The notes under the pieces were generated by a model, which saw only the letters and a list, made by a program, of their open reading frames with translations, had not been told where the DNA came from and did no database searches. From NCBI GenBank assembly GCA_017646945.1, contig JAGCLN010000226.1, positions 1 to 6,618 of the forward strand: DNA of 6,618 bases, given 5' to 3'. Below are positions 1-6,289 of this stretch, one piece after another; positions within the stretch are counted from its first letter, which is position 1, and each line of letters opens with the position of its first letter. The stretch comes from Clostridia bacterium (GTDB taxonomy: Bacteria; Bacillota; Clostridia; Christensenellales; Borkfalkiaceae). The position numbers were made by a program, and so were the translations under genes.

Positions 1-53
1 CTTTCGCTATCGTATTGAGTTAAAGTTTCTAAAATATCAGTCGGGTTAGCCAT
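1..53 (-). CDS. 5' end of an unidentified downstream gene (partial)
   Basis: An ATG at 53-51 opens a frame that runs off the window edge after 17 codons, reading MANPTDILETLTQYDSE. It is preceded by a good Shine-Dalgarno block (AGGGGGA at 67-61), 7 nt from the ATG. The start overlaps the end of the 67-aa gene by 8 bp, as expected for co-translated operon genes. Too little is visible to name a family. The position after the receptor-binding gene would suit an accessory tail, holin or other late protein, but that is only context. Confidence 0.7.
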   Translation of the reverse strand, partial: MANPTDILETLTQYDSE

Positions 54-249
54 TTATTTTTCCCCCTATATAATAATTTTCCGTGTCTATTTCTTCAAAA
101 TCTTCGGGCGTGTCTAAATGCGGTGTGTCAACTAACTGACCGCCGATATAATATACATAGCCTAAATAGATTTCTTTTCCGTACAGCATACCGTCCGCTT
201 TACGCCTAAAAATTTTGCCTTCGCTTGCTGTAATTTTATTCATATTCAT
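46..249 (-). CDS. Small conserved-looking phage protein, 67 aa
   Basis: Function unknown. The protein has no signal peptide or membrane segment. It has a compact pattern (KITASEGKIFRRK, then DGMLYGKEIYLG, then an acidic EDFEEID) that resembles small proteins often found just after tail-fibre genes in Bacillota phages; this is recollection of a pattern, not a search result. The second half repeats a YYIGG element (residues about 33-37 and 59-63). I keep the first ATG (249-247) because the GGGG block at 261-258, inside the end of the upstream gene, is 8 nt away. The alternative ATG at 243-241 would be 14 nt away. The gap to the upstream 648-aa gene is 4 nt, so translation is probably coupled. 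It may be a fibre accessory or capping protein, but nothing here proves that. Confidence 0.75.
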   Translation of the reverse strand: MNMNKITASEGKIFRRKADGMLYGKEIYLGYVYYIGGQLVDTPHLDTPEDFEEIDTENYYIGGKING

Positions 250-253
250 AATC

Positions 254-2200
254 TTAACCCCACAATATAGATTTTATTTCTGCCGAAGTCGGATAAGTTA
301 TAGATGCACTCGCCCCGTCCGAAAGGTAGTATTTGGTTGCGGAAGTTAATGCGCTGTTTGTTGCGTTAATAGATATGTTATCCCATTCGGTCTTTGTCCC
401 CATATAATAAATTTCAGAAACCGCACTATCTTGTAAAACTTCTTGCTCTATATGAGTTATTATATTAGATAATATAATCTTACTTAGCGTACTGCAATAA
501 TCAAATGCTCTTGCGCTTAATCTTGTTATTGTTTCGGGAAGAATAATCTCTTCCAAGTAGGCACAGTCATTGAACATATAACTTTGTATAGTCGTGAAAG
601 TCGGGGGAATAATAATTTTTTTTGCTCGCACGCTAAAAATTCGAGTAGTGTCTAACGAAATCGCAGTTACGTCATAAAGATAAACAACATAAGTTCCCGC
701 CGTTGTATAAGTATGAGTTTTTTCCGTTTCAGTTGTTATCTCGTCTTTTGTGCCGTCGCCCCATTCTATAAGCGAAAGCCCGGTTAATCTTGACAACGAA
801 AAACTGACCGCCGTGTTATCCGTTGGGATAGGAATTTCAACAATTATAGCGTTGTTTACGTTATAAATTTTGTCGTTGATTTCAATTTCGGTCGCTTTAC
901 TGACAGGCTTATTTAAGTCAGAAGTATTGTCAACGTTCCCTAACCCGACTTGCGCTTTCGTAACGCTGTGCGGGTTGCTCGTGTTTGCAATATGCCCGTT
1001 CCAAGCCGTTATATCGCTCGCCGTAACGAATTTATGTATTTGGTTAGTATCCGTAACTAAATCGCTTTCAAGCGGGTTTTGGGCGGTAATTTCCGCCTGT
1101 AAACCGCCTATAATATCGCCTATCGGTACGGTCGTTTGGTTGCCGTTTTCCAGCGTGATTATAAGCGAGTTAGTTTCTTCGTCAAACTCTACGCTAACGA
1201 CTACGCTTTCAATGGGTAAGTCTATCGTGGCAGCCGAGCCGAGCGCGTTTCCGTTTTGGTCTTTTAACTGCGCCGTAATTTGATAGTCCGTATTTACGTT
1301 AAGGAATATTCCCGCGCCGTATTTTGTGGATAACGGCAAGGAATACTCTTGAATTGCGCTATCCATTTGAGCCTTATCTACGAGTTTATTGCTTGAACTT
1401 GCGCTTGACGGTATTTTGCCGTTTATGGTGTTTATGTCGCTTGTATTTCCCGCAACCGCACTTTCCACGTTATTTATATCTCTTTCGGCGGTTGTCATAC
1501 GCCCTTGCAAGTCGGAAATTGAAACAGTATGCCCCGAAACTGTGTCGCGCACGGTAGAATATTGAGTATAGTTTACTGCGTCGTATCCGCTTTTACCTGC
1601 GCCGACCTTAATCGTCAAGTTGCCGATAGCGTCAGCACCGTTTTCTTGCATTTTTTCGTAACGTGGTATTCCGCCGTTTTCCTGTCCGACGTTGATAAGT
1701 CCGTCAATAGGCTCGCTCCCCGTTGCGTCCACCGAATAAACCGAGAGTTTACCCGCTTTTGACTTTTTGCAAACTTTTTTGCCGATTGCGGCTAAAAGGT
1801 CGTCGTAAGTGGCGGGTTCGTCTTCTTCCATAACGTACGCCACGCCGTCGTTAACGGTAAAATTGTAACTTTGAGTTGCGATAGTTCCACCGCCGATAGT
1901 TATGTAGAACTGTACCGTTACCGTTCCCGAATACGCCGTTACGAATAAGGGCAAATCATAAACCCATACTGCGTAAGTATCGCCGTTCTCGTCGGTAAAG
2001 CCTTGTAACTGCCCGTAATTTTCGCCCATAACTTGCCTGCTCGTGTTGTAGCCGTTCGGAAGCGTAAACGCAACCGTAATTCCCGCCGTTTGGGGTACGG
2101 AAGCAACAAAATAAATTCTTGTCGCCTTATCCGAACCTTGATACACTTGTTCGGGAAGTATTTTTTGAATATTCCCGTTTGCAGAGTACAAAAAAATCAT
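254..2200 (-). CDS. Modular tail fibre / receptor-binding protein with PKD and leucine-rich repeats, 648 aa
   Basis: Probable host-recognition protein at the tail tip. Domains in order: residues 1-140 form a beta-rich N-terminus resembling BppU-type baseplate-attachment domains; 141-290 are linker and low-complexity helix with a coiled-coil-like stretch at about 225-262; 295-402 are a beta module common in Bacillota phage fibres (IDLPIESVVVS, then ITLENG); 406-433 carry the tail-fibre motif NPHSVTKAQVGLGNVDN; 455-520 are a PKD-like Ig fold with WGDGT at 480-484 and HTYTTAGTYVV at 496-506; 530-597 hold three BspA-type leucine-rich repeats; 598-626 match the usual cap after such repeats (YYMGTKTEWDNI). 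The start ATG has GGAG at 2210-2207, 6 nt upstream, overlapping the stop of the preceding gene. The C-terminal module is more AT-rich (about 33% GC at 421-620 against about 50% at 1621-1820), suggesting domain acquisition. The structural role is likely; the receptor is unknown. Confidence 0.88.
   Translation of the reverse strand: MIFLYSANGNIQKILPEQVYQGSDKATRIYFVASVPQTAGITVAFTLPNGYNTSRQVMGENYGQLQGFTDENGDTYAVWVYDLPLFVTAYSGTVTVQFYITIGGGTIATQSYNFTVNDGVAYVMEEDEPATYDDLLAAIGKKVCKKSKAGKLSVYSVDATGSEPIDGLINVGQENGGIPRYEKMQENGADAIGNLTIKVGAGKSGYDAVNYTQYSTVRDTVSGHTVSISDLQGRMTTAERDINNVESAVAGNTSDINTINGKIPSSASSSNKLVDKAQMDSAIQEYSLPLSTKYGAGIFLNVNTDYQITAQLKDQNGNALGSAATIDLPIESVVVSVEFDEETNSLIITLENGNQTTVPIGDIIGGLQAEITAQNPLESDLVTDTNQIHKFVTASDITAWNGHIANTSNPHSVTKAQVGLGNVDNTSDLNKPVSKATEIEINDKIYNVNNAIIVEIPIPTDNTAVSFSLSRLTGLSLIEWGDGTKDEITTETEKTHTYTTAGTYVVYLYDVTAISLDTTRIFSVRAKKIIIPPTFTTIQSYMFNDCAYLEEIILPETITRLSARAFDYCSTLSKIILSNIITHIEQEVLQDSAVSEIYYMGTKTEWDNISINATNSALTSATKYYLSDGASASITYPTSAEIKSILWG
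410..613 (-). repeat. Three BspA-type leucine-rich repeats (about 23 aa each)
   Basis: Residues 530-552, 553-575 and 576-597 align as repeats of 23, 23 and 22 residues on the pattern I-x-x-x-A/M-F-x-x-C-x-x-L-x-x-I-x-L-P (MFNDCAYLEEIILPETI, AFDYCSTLSKIILSNII, and a degenerate third unit QEVLQDSAVSEI). This is the LRR_5/BspA style seen in surface adhesins of gut bacteria. The first two units keep the cysteine; the third has lost it. Confidence 0.8.
641..838 (-). other. PKD-like domain coding segment
   Basis: Codes for residues about 455-520. WGDGT followed about 12 residues later by HTYTTAGTYVV is the PKD hallmark (WGDG, then H-Y-x-GTY before the last strand). In phage fibres such Ig-like folds are often proposed to bind carbohydrate or mucus; whether this one does is inference. 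Confidence 0.75.
902..985 (-). other. Tail-fibre repeat motif within the 648-aa protein
   Basis: Codes for residues 406-433, containing NPHSVTKAQVGLGNVDNTSD. The NPHxVTKxQVGLGNVDN signature recurs in phage tail fibres and is the strongest single marker that this is a fibre. One copy is present here, while many fibres carry several. Confidence 0.85.
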
Positions 2201-2209
2201 AATTCGCTC

Positions 2210-4927
2210 CTATTCGTATATATCTTTCTTAATTGCTAAATGTAAGGTTATACCGTTATCAAGGGGTTTATTCGCCCCGATAACAAGTTCCCCGCCTTCG
2301 TGTATTGTTTGCGTAGTTTCGTTCCCGTCTTCGTCTTCTACGTTGATTATCGTTTCCGACATAGGCGTTACGATAGCCCACGCCACATAGCCCGAACGAG
2401 AACTTATTGTAATCTCGTTTCCGTTAGTTATGTTAAGCGGGTTATATTGACCGCCCGTAAGTTCTACGGCATTTGATAAGTCAAGTTTCGTATTTATGGT
2501 ATTTATCCGTTCGGTAAAGCCGTAAAGTTTCAAGTCCGAGCCTTGAATACCGTTATCGTTTACACACCGAGAATTACGCATTAAAGCCGAGCCGATTATT
2601 ATATCTTTGTCGTCCGTTACTGCGGTCAATTCGTAAGTAACTTGCGGTATTTCCCTGCTGTCTTTACGGTATTTTACGGCGTTAAACTTGCCGTTAAGGG
2701 GCGACGTTGCGTTTGCTACAACTCCCGTCGTGTCTCCCACTTCGTATGTAACTTGTATATTCGGGTAATTTTGTTCGTAATTCGTTGCGCTTTGCGGAGC
2801 GACAACAGTTGTATTCCGCCTAAAAGCAAACCCTAAATAATAAAACCGCCCGTAATAATCGCCATAGGGTACGTAATTCGCCCAATATCCCGAAACGCCC
2901 CCACTTCCTTCTGCATTGACATATTCGACCTTTTGCCCCGCCGAATAGTTATCTCGAAAGGCAAAAGTAAACTGCATGGCGTTGCCGAGAGATGAAGCGA
3001 TAACGGGCAAGGTTATGTTATTGCGGTTAGCAAGATTACCGTCTTTCTTCCAACGGTAAACGCTAACCGCCGAAACAGGCGACAGCCCGCCGAAAAGATA
3101 TTGATTTACGATATTTGGGGAAGTAAAAAACACGCCATTATCTGACGTGTTATCCGTTTGAGATATTTTAAGATATTCGCGTAAGACGCTATCTCGCTTA
3201 AACGCTTGCTTTTCTGATACTTCCCACATACGCTTTTCGGTGTTTATCCCGACGTATTGAGATAAGCGGTTAAAATCTTTTGAAAGGGCTACCGTACACT
3301 TTATATAAGTGGGTAAAATTTCAACGCTAACCGCCGAGATATAATAGTTCTCGTCGTAAAGCATACCCGCTTTCGGTATGTCGCTTAAAAACGCTAAATG
3401 ATACGTGTAAGTCATTGAGACGTTACCGAGACGGGCTACAACGCCTTTTAAGTTTTCCCCGTAGTATCTCGCTTCTACGATATTCGCGCTTTGATTATAC
3501 GCTAAATTTCGGGGTATTCCGCCGATTATAACGGACTTGCTCGTTTGTACACGTGCGCCGTAAACGGGTAAGTATTCCACTTGAAAGGAAACTTCCATAA
3601 GTTGTTTAGGCGTTAAGTCAAGGTCTGACCGCCCCGTTACCGCCCTTATAATATTAAGCAACGCATATTTACTGAATATACTTGAAACAGCGTGTTCCGA
3701 CTTAAAGAACGCCCCTTTAATATTCTTTTCGCCTTGCGTATAATAAAGCGCATAGGCTTTAACGAACGGGTAAGTTCCCGCATAAGACGAAAGATTATCG
3801 TAGTCCGCTTTCTCGAATATGTACGGCGATATATCCCACTCGCCACTACCAACCGACGGAATACTTTTGACGTAGATTTTATATCTACCGCCCGTTTGAT
3901 AAATGGGATAAACGGTAGGAATAATCGTCGAGTTATCTTCCTGCAAGCGCATAGTCGTATTTTCCGACCGCATTGTTATCGCCCCGTCATAAAACGGCTC
4001 TACGATAACGCCTTGCGCCCAGTCTAACTGATTTATGAGATTATCCGAAGAAGTATCAAGCCCCGTACAATATTCGTTTATATCGGTGCTGAACCCCGCC
4101 GAAACATACGGCTTTAAGGTCTTAATATGCGAAAGTTTATTTCCACCGTATTCGTCAAAAGAAAAGTTATAATAACGCTTTCCGTTATCATACGCAAAAC
4201 TCGTTATTCTCGGCTCACCGTGTATAAAACCGCCGACCATTTGCATTTGCTCACGAAAGGTCATTTTTGTAAACGCAAATTCGGGCGATAAAATCTTATC
4301 GTATTTTTTCGCTTGACTTCCTACTTCGTACGATACGGCGTTTCCCGTCGTATCGTCATAAACTACCCCGTCAAAACGAAAACGGGGCTTTTCGCCGTAT
4401 CTTAACGGCTCTATAAGGTCGCAAGCACGAACTATTACGTCCGTAATAGTCCATTTTTTAAGGGGCAAATGATTATCAACAACGCCTATATATCCTGTTG
4501 CTACATATTCTCCCGTTGTAATGCCATAAGCATAATAAGCATAAACTACGGTATAAGTATCTGACGGTAAATTTAAAGTTTTTGCGTTAATCGTGTAAGT
4601 GGGCGGGACATTATCCGCAACGCTTCCTAAATCTTGTGTTCTTGTTACCGTGCCGTTTTGCGTAATTGTCAAAATTAAATGTGCATTTATTATCTCTGTT
4701 TTTTCTTCATATACTTTTACACCTGTTGAATTTGTAATAGTAATTCTTTGCGGAAATTCATTTTCAACTTCATAATTTGATAAACCTAAATATTCTCCTA
4801 CTGAAACCGAAAAATCTTGCATAGATTGAAAAATTATCGGGCTACTCATAGGACTTTTGAAATAATCGGATAAAAAATTAAAATTACTATTATTATGATA
4901 AATATTAAAATTAACAAAACTTGCCAT
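2210..4927 (-). CDS. Large baseplate / tail hub protein (Tal-like, probable C-terminal part), 905 aa
   Basis: Beta-rich phage structural protein with no signal peptide or membrane segment. Residues 159-186 (WTITDVIVRACDLIEPL, then GEKPRFRF) and 214-240 (SPEFAFTK, then VGGFIHGEPRI) match a block I associate with tail hub/tail-associated proteins of Bacillota siphophages, where it follows an N-terminal hub domain in the same chain. Here that N-terminal part appears to be the separate 165-aa protein upstream, with the small membrane-protein gene between them. The C-terminus (about 830-905) looks like an Ig-like beta module. No peptidase or lysozyme motif is evident to me, so a cell-wall-degrading activity is not supported. 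The start has only a weak AGG (4935-4933) 5 nt away and lies about 11 nt after a terminator T-tract. Residues 1-86 are coded by AT-rich DNA (about 25% GC), unlike the rest. The stop TAG overlaps the RBS of the receptor-binding gene. Tail role likely; hub assignment moderate. Confidence 0.8.
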   Translation of the reverse strand: MASFVNFNIYHNNSNFNFLSDYFKSPMSSPIIFQSMQDFSVSVGEYLGLSNYEVENEFPQRITITNSTGVKVYEEKTEIINAHLILTITQNGTVTRTQDLGSVADNVPPTYTINAKTLNLPSDTYTVVYAYYAYGITTGEYVATGYIGVVDNHLPLKKWTITDVIVRACDLIEPLRYGEKPRFRFDGVVYDDTTGNAVSYEVGSQAKKYDKILSPEFAFTKMTFREQMQMVGGFIHGEPRITSFAYDNGKRYYNFSFDEYGGNKLSHIKTLKPYVSAGFSTDINEYCTGLDTSSDNLINQLDWAQGVIVEPFYDGAITMRSENTTMRLQEDNSTIIPTVYPIYQTGGRYKIYVKSIPSVGSGEWDISPYIFEKADYDNLSSYAGTYPFVKAYALYYTQGEKNIKGAFFKSEHAVSSIFSKYALLNIIRAVTGRSDLDLTPKQLMEVSFQVEYLPVYGARVQTSKSVIIGGIPRNLAYNQSANIVEARYYGENLKGVVARLGNVSMTYTYHLAFLSDIPKAGMLYDENYYISAVSVEILPTYIKCTVALSKDFNRLSQYVGINTEKRMWEVSEKQAFKRDSVLREYLKISQTDNTSDNGVFFTSPNIVNQYLFGGLSPVSAVSVYRWKKDGNLANRNNITLPVIASSLGNAMQFTFAFRDNYSAGQKVEYVNAEGSGGVSGYWANYVPYGDYYGRFYYLGFAFRRNTTVVAPQSATNYEQNYPNIQVTYEVGDTTGVVANATSPLNGKFNAVKYRKDSREIPQVTYELTAVTDDKDIIIGSALMRNSRCVNDNGIQGSDLKLYGFTERINTINTKLDLSNAVELTGGQYNPLNITNGNEITISSRSGYVAWAIVTPMSETIINVEDEDGNETTQTIHEGGELVIGANKPLDNGITLHLAIKKDIYE

Positions 4928-4932
4928 ATTAA

Positions 4933-4935
4933 CCT
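4933..4935 (-). promoter_or_regulatory. Weak ribosome-binding site of the 905-aa gene
   Basis: AGG, 5 nt before the ATG at 4927, is the only Shine-Dalgarno candidate for this gene. It is clearly weaker than the AGGAG or AAGGGG blocks of its neighbours and directly follows the terminator T-tract. Confidence 0.45.
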
Positions 4936-4937
4936 AA

Positions 4938-4968
4938 TAAAAAAGGCTCTATCAAAAGATAGAACCTT
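4938..4968 (-). terminator. Intrinsic (rho-independent) terminator of the small membrane-protein gene
   Basis: On the minus strand, AAGGTTCTATC (4968-4958) pairs along all 11 positions with GATAGAGCCTT (4953-4943), with one G-U wobble, across a TTTT loop (4957-4954). The 3' arm runs into six T residues (4944-4939). On the plus strand the hairpin is followed by AGATAAAA, not a T-tract, so it should work only in the minus direction. It begins 18 nt after the stop of the 85-aa gene and its T-tract ends 11 nt before the start codon of the 905-aa gene. Confidence 0.88.
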
Positions 4969-4986
4969 AGATAAAACTCTTTATTT

Positions 4987-5244
4987 TTAATTTTTATTTT
5001 TCCAAATATAAGTTATAAAAAAAATTGACATAACTGTTGATAAAATAGCAAAAACCATATATATTATATATTCTTGTATTCTTAACATTGCAGTTTGATA
5101 TTCTGAAATTATTTTATCTGCCATTCTTTGCGCATATTTTATCCATTGTGTTAAATTTGGTATTGCCGTTATTATTAAATACACTCCCAACGCTACCAGC
5201 ACGCCCAAAAGCACCGTCAAAACAACCTTTTTTTTCGTAGTCAT
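4987..5244 (-). CDS. Small two-TM membrane protein, probable phage moron, 85 aa
   Basis: No family recognised. The N-terminus MTTKKK is followed by a first hydrophobic helix (about residues 7-28, VVLTVLLGVLVALG), an amphipathic helical middle of about 30 residues with mixed charge (KYAQRMADKIISEY), and a second hydrophobic helix (about 60-81, ending in W) before a basic tail KNKN. The positive-inside rule predicts both ends in the cytoplasm and the middle outside. The frame is open further upstream to a TTG at 5298, but that TTG is the first base triplet of the -35 box. The ATG at 5244 has the RBS, so I use it. The gene has its own promoter and terminator, the definition of a moron. Such genes in prophages are often expressed in the lysogen and alter host traits, for example by superinfection exclusion. 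A holin is the main alternative because the topology fits, but no endolysin is visible and the solitary promoter argues against it. Confidence 0.8.
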   Translation of the reverse strand: MTTKKKVVLTVLLGVLVALGVYLIITAIPNLTQWIKYAQRMADKIISEYQTAMLRIQEYIIYMVFAILSTVMSIFFITYIWKNKN

Positions 5245-5253
5245 AAGAATATA

Positions 5254-5260
5254 CCCCCTT
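5254..5260 (-). promoter_or_regulatory. Strong RBS that fixes the start of the 85-aa gene
   Basis: AAGGGGG lies 9 nt before the ATG at 5244. The predicted transcription start is near 5262, giving a leader of about 18 nt that holds little but this RBS. It rules out the upstream TTG as the start. Confidence 0.8.
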
Positions 5261-5268
5261 TTTTGCTT

Positions 5269-5298
5269 ATTATAAAGAGTTAAGGGGCAATTTGTCAA
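5269..5298 (-). promoter_or_regulatory. Perfect-consensus sigma-70/sigma-A promoter
   Basis: TTGACA at 5298-5293 and TATAAT at 5274-5269 match the housekeeping consensus at 12 of 12 positions, with an 18-nt spacer (17 is optimal). Initiation is expected near the A at 5262. No operator-like inverted repeat overlaps it that I can see, so expression is probably constitutive, including in a lysogen. The -35 box overlaps the TGA stop (5297-5295) of the upstream 165-aa gene. Confidence 0.88.
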
Positions 5299-5792
5299 GC
5301 GATTTCTTCGTTTTCTCCGACATAATCGTTGCCAAGTGCGTTTGTAAAGGTTATCGGGTCGCCGATAAACCCTTCCATTATTTTTGTGAGTTCAATTCCG
5401 TAGAGTTCGTGATTATAAGTCTTTAACCCGTCTTTCGTCTTTATGCCGACGAGTTCTATTGAGTTATCGCTTGCTACGATATAAAACCGCTCGTAAATTT
5501 CCGTTATTTTGCCCGTTGTAGCATTGTAAGTTATTGAAGATACGTTTGTTTCCGCTCTCGCTTGCAAAACCGCCACATAATCGGCTGGAAATCTTGCCGA
5601 CGGTGTATTTGTTATCGTGAGTTTTACGAGTGTTAAAGGCTGTATAAATTCCTTTGGCAAGTGCTTTATAAACGTTTCCGTTTCGTCAAGTTGTTCGTCA
5701 AGTAAGTCCGCCCACTTAATGGGAAAGACTAAATATTTTGATATATCTTGCCAAGCGTTATTTTGCCATAATTCAAGTTTTAGAGTATTCAT
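5295..5792 (-). CDS. Probable N-terminal hub / baseplate protein, 165 aa
   Basis: Resembles the N-terminal part of phage tail hub (Tal/gp27-like) proteins. The stretch WADLLDEQLDETETFIKHL (residues 27-45), a beta-rich middle, ERFYIVASDN (101-110), and YNHELYGIELTKIMEGF (126-142) followed by ITFTNALGNDY (147-157) are arranged as in the first domain of such proteins. In those the chain normally continues into the block found in the 905-aa protein; here it ends eight residues later at TGA. The start ATG overlaps the stop of the preceding gene (ATGA at 5792-5789), with AAGGGGA at 5810-5804, 11 nt upstream. It could be a truncated hub, a natural two-chain hub, or an independent small baseplate protein. 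Similarity is from pattern memory, so the assignment is moderate. Confidence 0.72.
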   Translation of the reverse strand: MNTLKLELWQNNAWQDISKYLVFPIKWADLLDEQLDETETFIKHLPKEFIQPLTLVKLTITNTPSARFPADYVAVLQARAETNVSSITYNATTGKITEIYERFYIVASDNSIELVGIKTKDGLKTYNHELYGIELTKIMEGFIGDPITFTNALGNDYVGENEEIA

Positions 5793-6289
5793 AACTGACG
5801 ACTTCCCCTTGCTCCCGCTCTGATATAGTTGAGTTGTATAGATTGATTTTCAACGCTTCGTTCGGTGTTTATGCGTATCTGATTTTGCATAATGTTTATG
5901 CCCTTGCTTACAAGACCTACACCAACGCCGACAACAAAGCCGACTACGTTACCCGTCGCAAGCCCCGCTACAACACCGCTTTCTAATATTCCCAACCCGT
6001 CGTTGAAAACTTTTTGAGCGAACTGCGCTCTTTCTTGCATTTCGTTTGAGCCTGTCCGTAAGGCTACCATTGAATGCTCGAAAGAGATTATTTGGTTAGC
6101 ATAACCTTTGACTTGCCTATAAGCAGTTATGCCCGTCATAAACGCTCTTGCTTGCGATTTTGTGAGTAAGCCTTTTCCTTTTTCGCTATCCGACGGACTT
6201 CCGTCGTTAGCAATAGGGCTTTTATTCGATTGTAAACCGCCTGCGTTCTCGATAATTATTCGATACGGGCGTTCTGCGTATTCTGACAT
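5789..6289 (-). CDS. Minor structural protein with glycine-rich hydrophobic segment, 166 aa
   Basis: Not assigned to a named family. Residues 1-40 are polar and probably disordered (SPSDSEKGKG). Residues 41-95 are a helical, charged region (SQARAFMTG, SNEMQERAQF). Residues 98-133 are hydrophobic with frequent Gly and small residues (GVVAGLATGNVVGFVVGVGV), like a Gly-zipper or membrane-inserting hairpin. The C-terminus is basic (NYIRAGARGSRQL). There is no signal peptide. Small proteins of this layout just upstream of the hub gene occur in tail modules of Bacillota phages; whether this one inserts into the host membrane during DNA delivery is inference. The start shares bases with the upstream stop (TAATG) and has only a weak AGAAG upstream, which suggests translational coupling. 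The 3' end overlaps the next gene by 4 bp. Confidence 0.75.
   Translation of the reverse strand: MSEYAERPYRIIIENAGGLQSNKSPIANDGSPSDSEKGKGLLTKSQARAFMTGITAYRQVKGYANQIISFEHSMVALRTGSNEMQERAQFAQKVFNDGLGILESGVVAGLATGNVVGFVVGVGVGLVSKGINIMQNQIRINTERSVENQSIQLNYIRAGARGSRQL

Larger units (their letters stand above)
4670..5160. other. AT-rich island across the gene junction
   Basis: Hand counts give about 21% GC at 4981-5160, 28% at 4921-4980 and 25% at 4681-4920, against about 42% at 5301-5400 and 39% at 4561-4680. The island covers the last two-thirds of the 85-aa gene, the terminator and codons 1-86 of the 905-aa gene, so its edges do not follow gene boundaries. The first 28 codons of the 85-aa gene are near the phage average (about 41%). 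This fits a recombined or recently acquired segment; constraint from the membrane-protein codons can explain only part of it. Confidence 0.7.

Noticed and set aside
870..1762. Plus-strand open frames opposite the receptor-binding gene (870-1283, 1324-1557, 1529-1762)
   Set aside because: They lie entirely opposite a well-supported fibre gene. The translations are low-complexity, rich in Cys/Leu/Ser or Arg, with no recognisable domains.
3131..3150. Short inverted repeat (ACACG, then CGTGT) within the 905-aa gene
   Set aside because: The 5-bp arms with a spacer and no T-tract lie in coding sequence and are expected by chance.
4926..4955. Possible promoter for the 905-aa gene (TTGATA, then TAATAT)
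   Set aside because: The -10 match is only 4 of 6, the -35 lies within the terminator hairpin, and transcription would start inside the coding region, after its ATG.
4928..5294. Group I or II intron, or intein, splitting the hub gene
   Set aside because: The insert has its own promoter, RBS, stop and terminator. I see no intron core, splice motif or endonuclease, and the downstream part has its own start codon.
5245..5298. Longer 103-aa version of the membrane protein starting at TTG (5298)
   Set aside because: The TTG is part of a perfect -35 box and the extra 18 codons would lie upstream of the predicted transcription start near 5262. The RBS serves the ATG at 5244.
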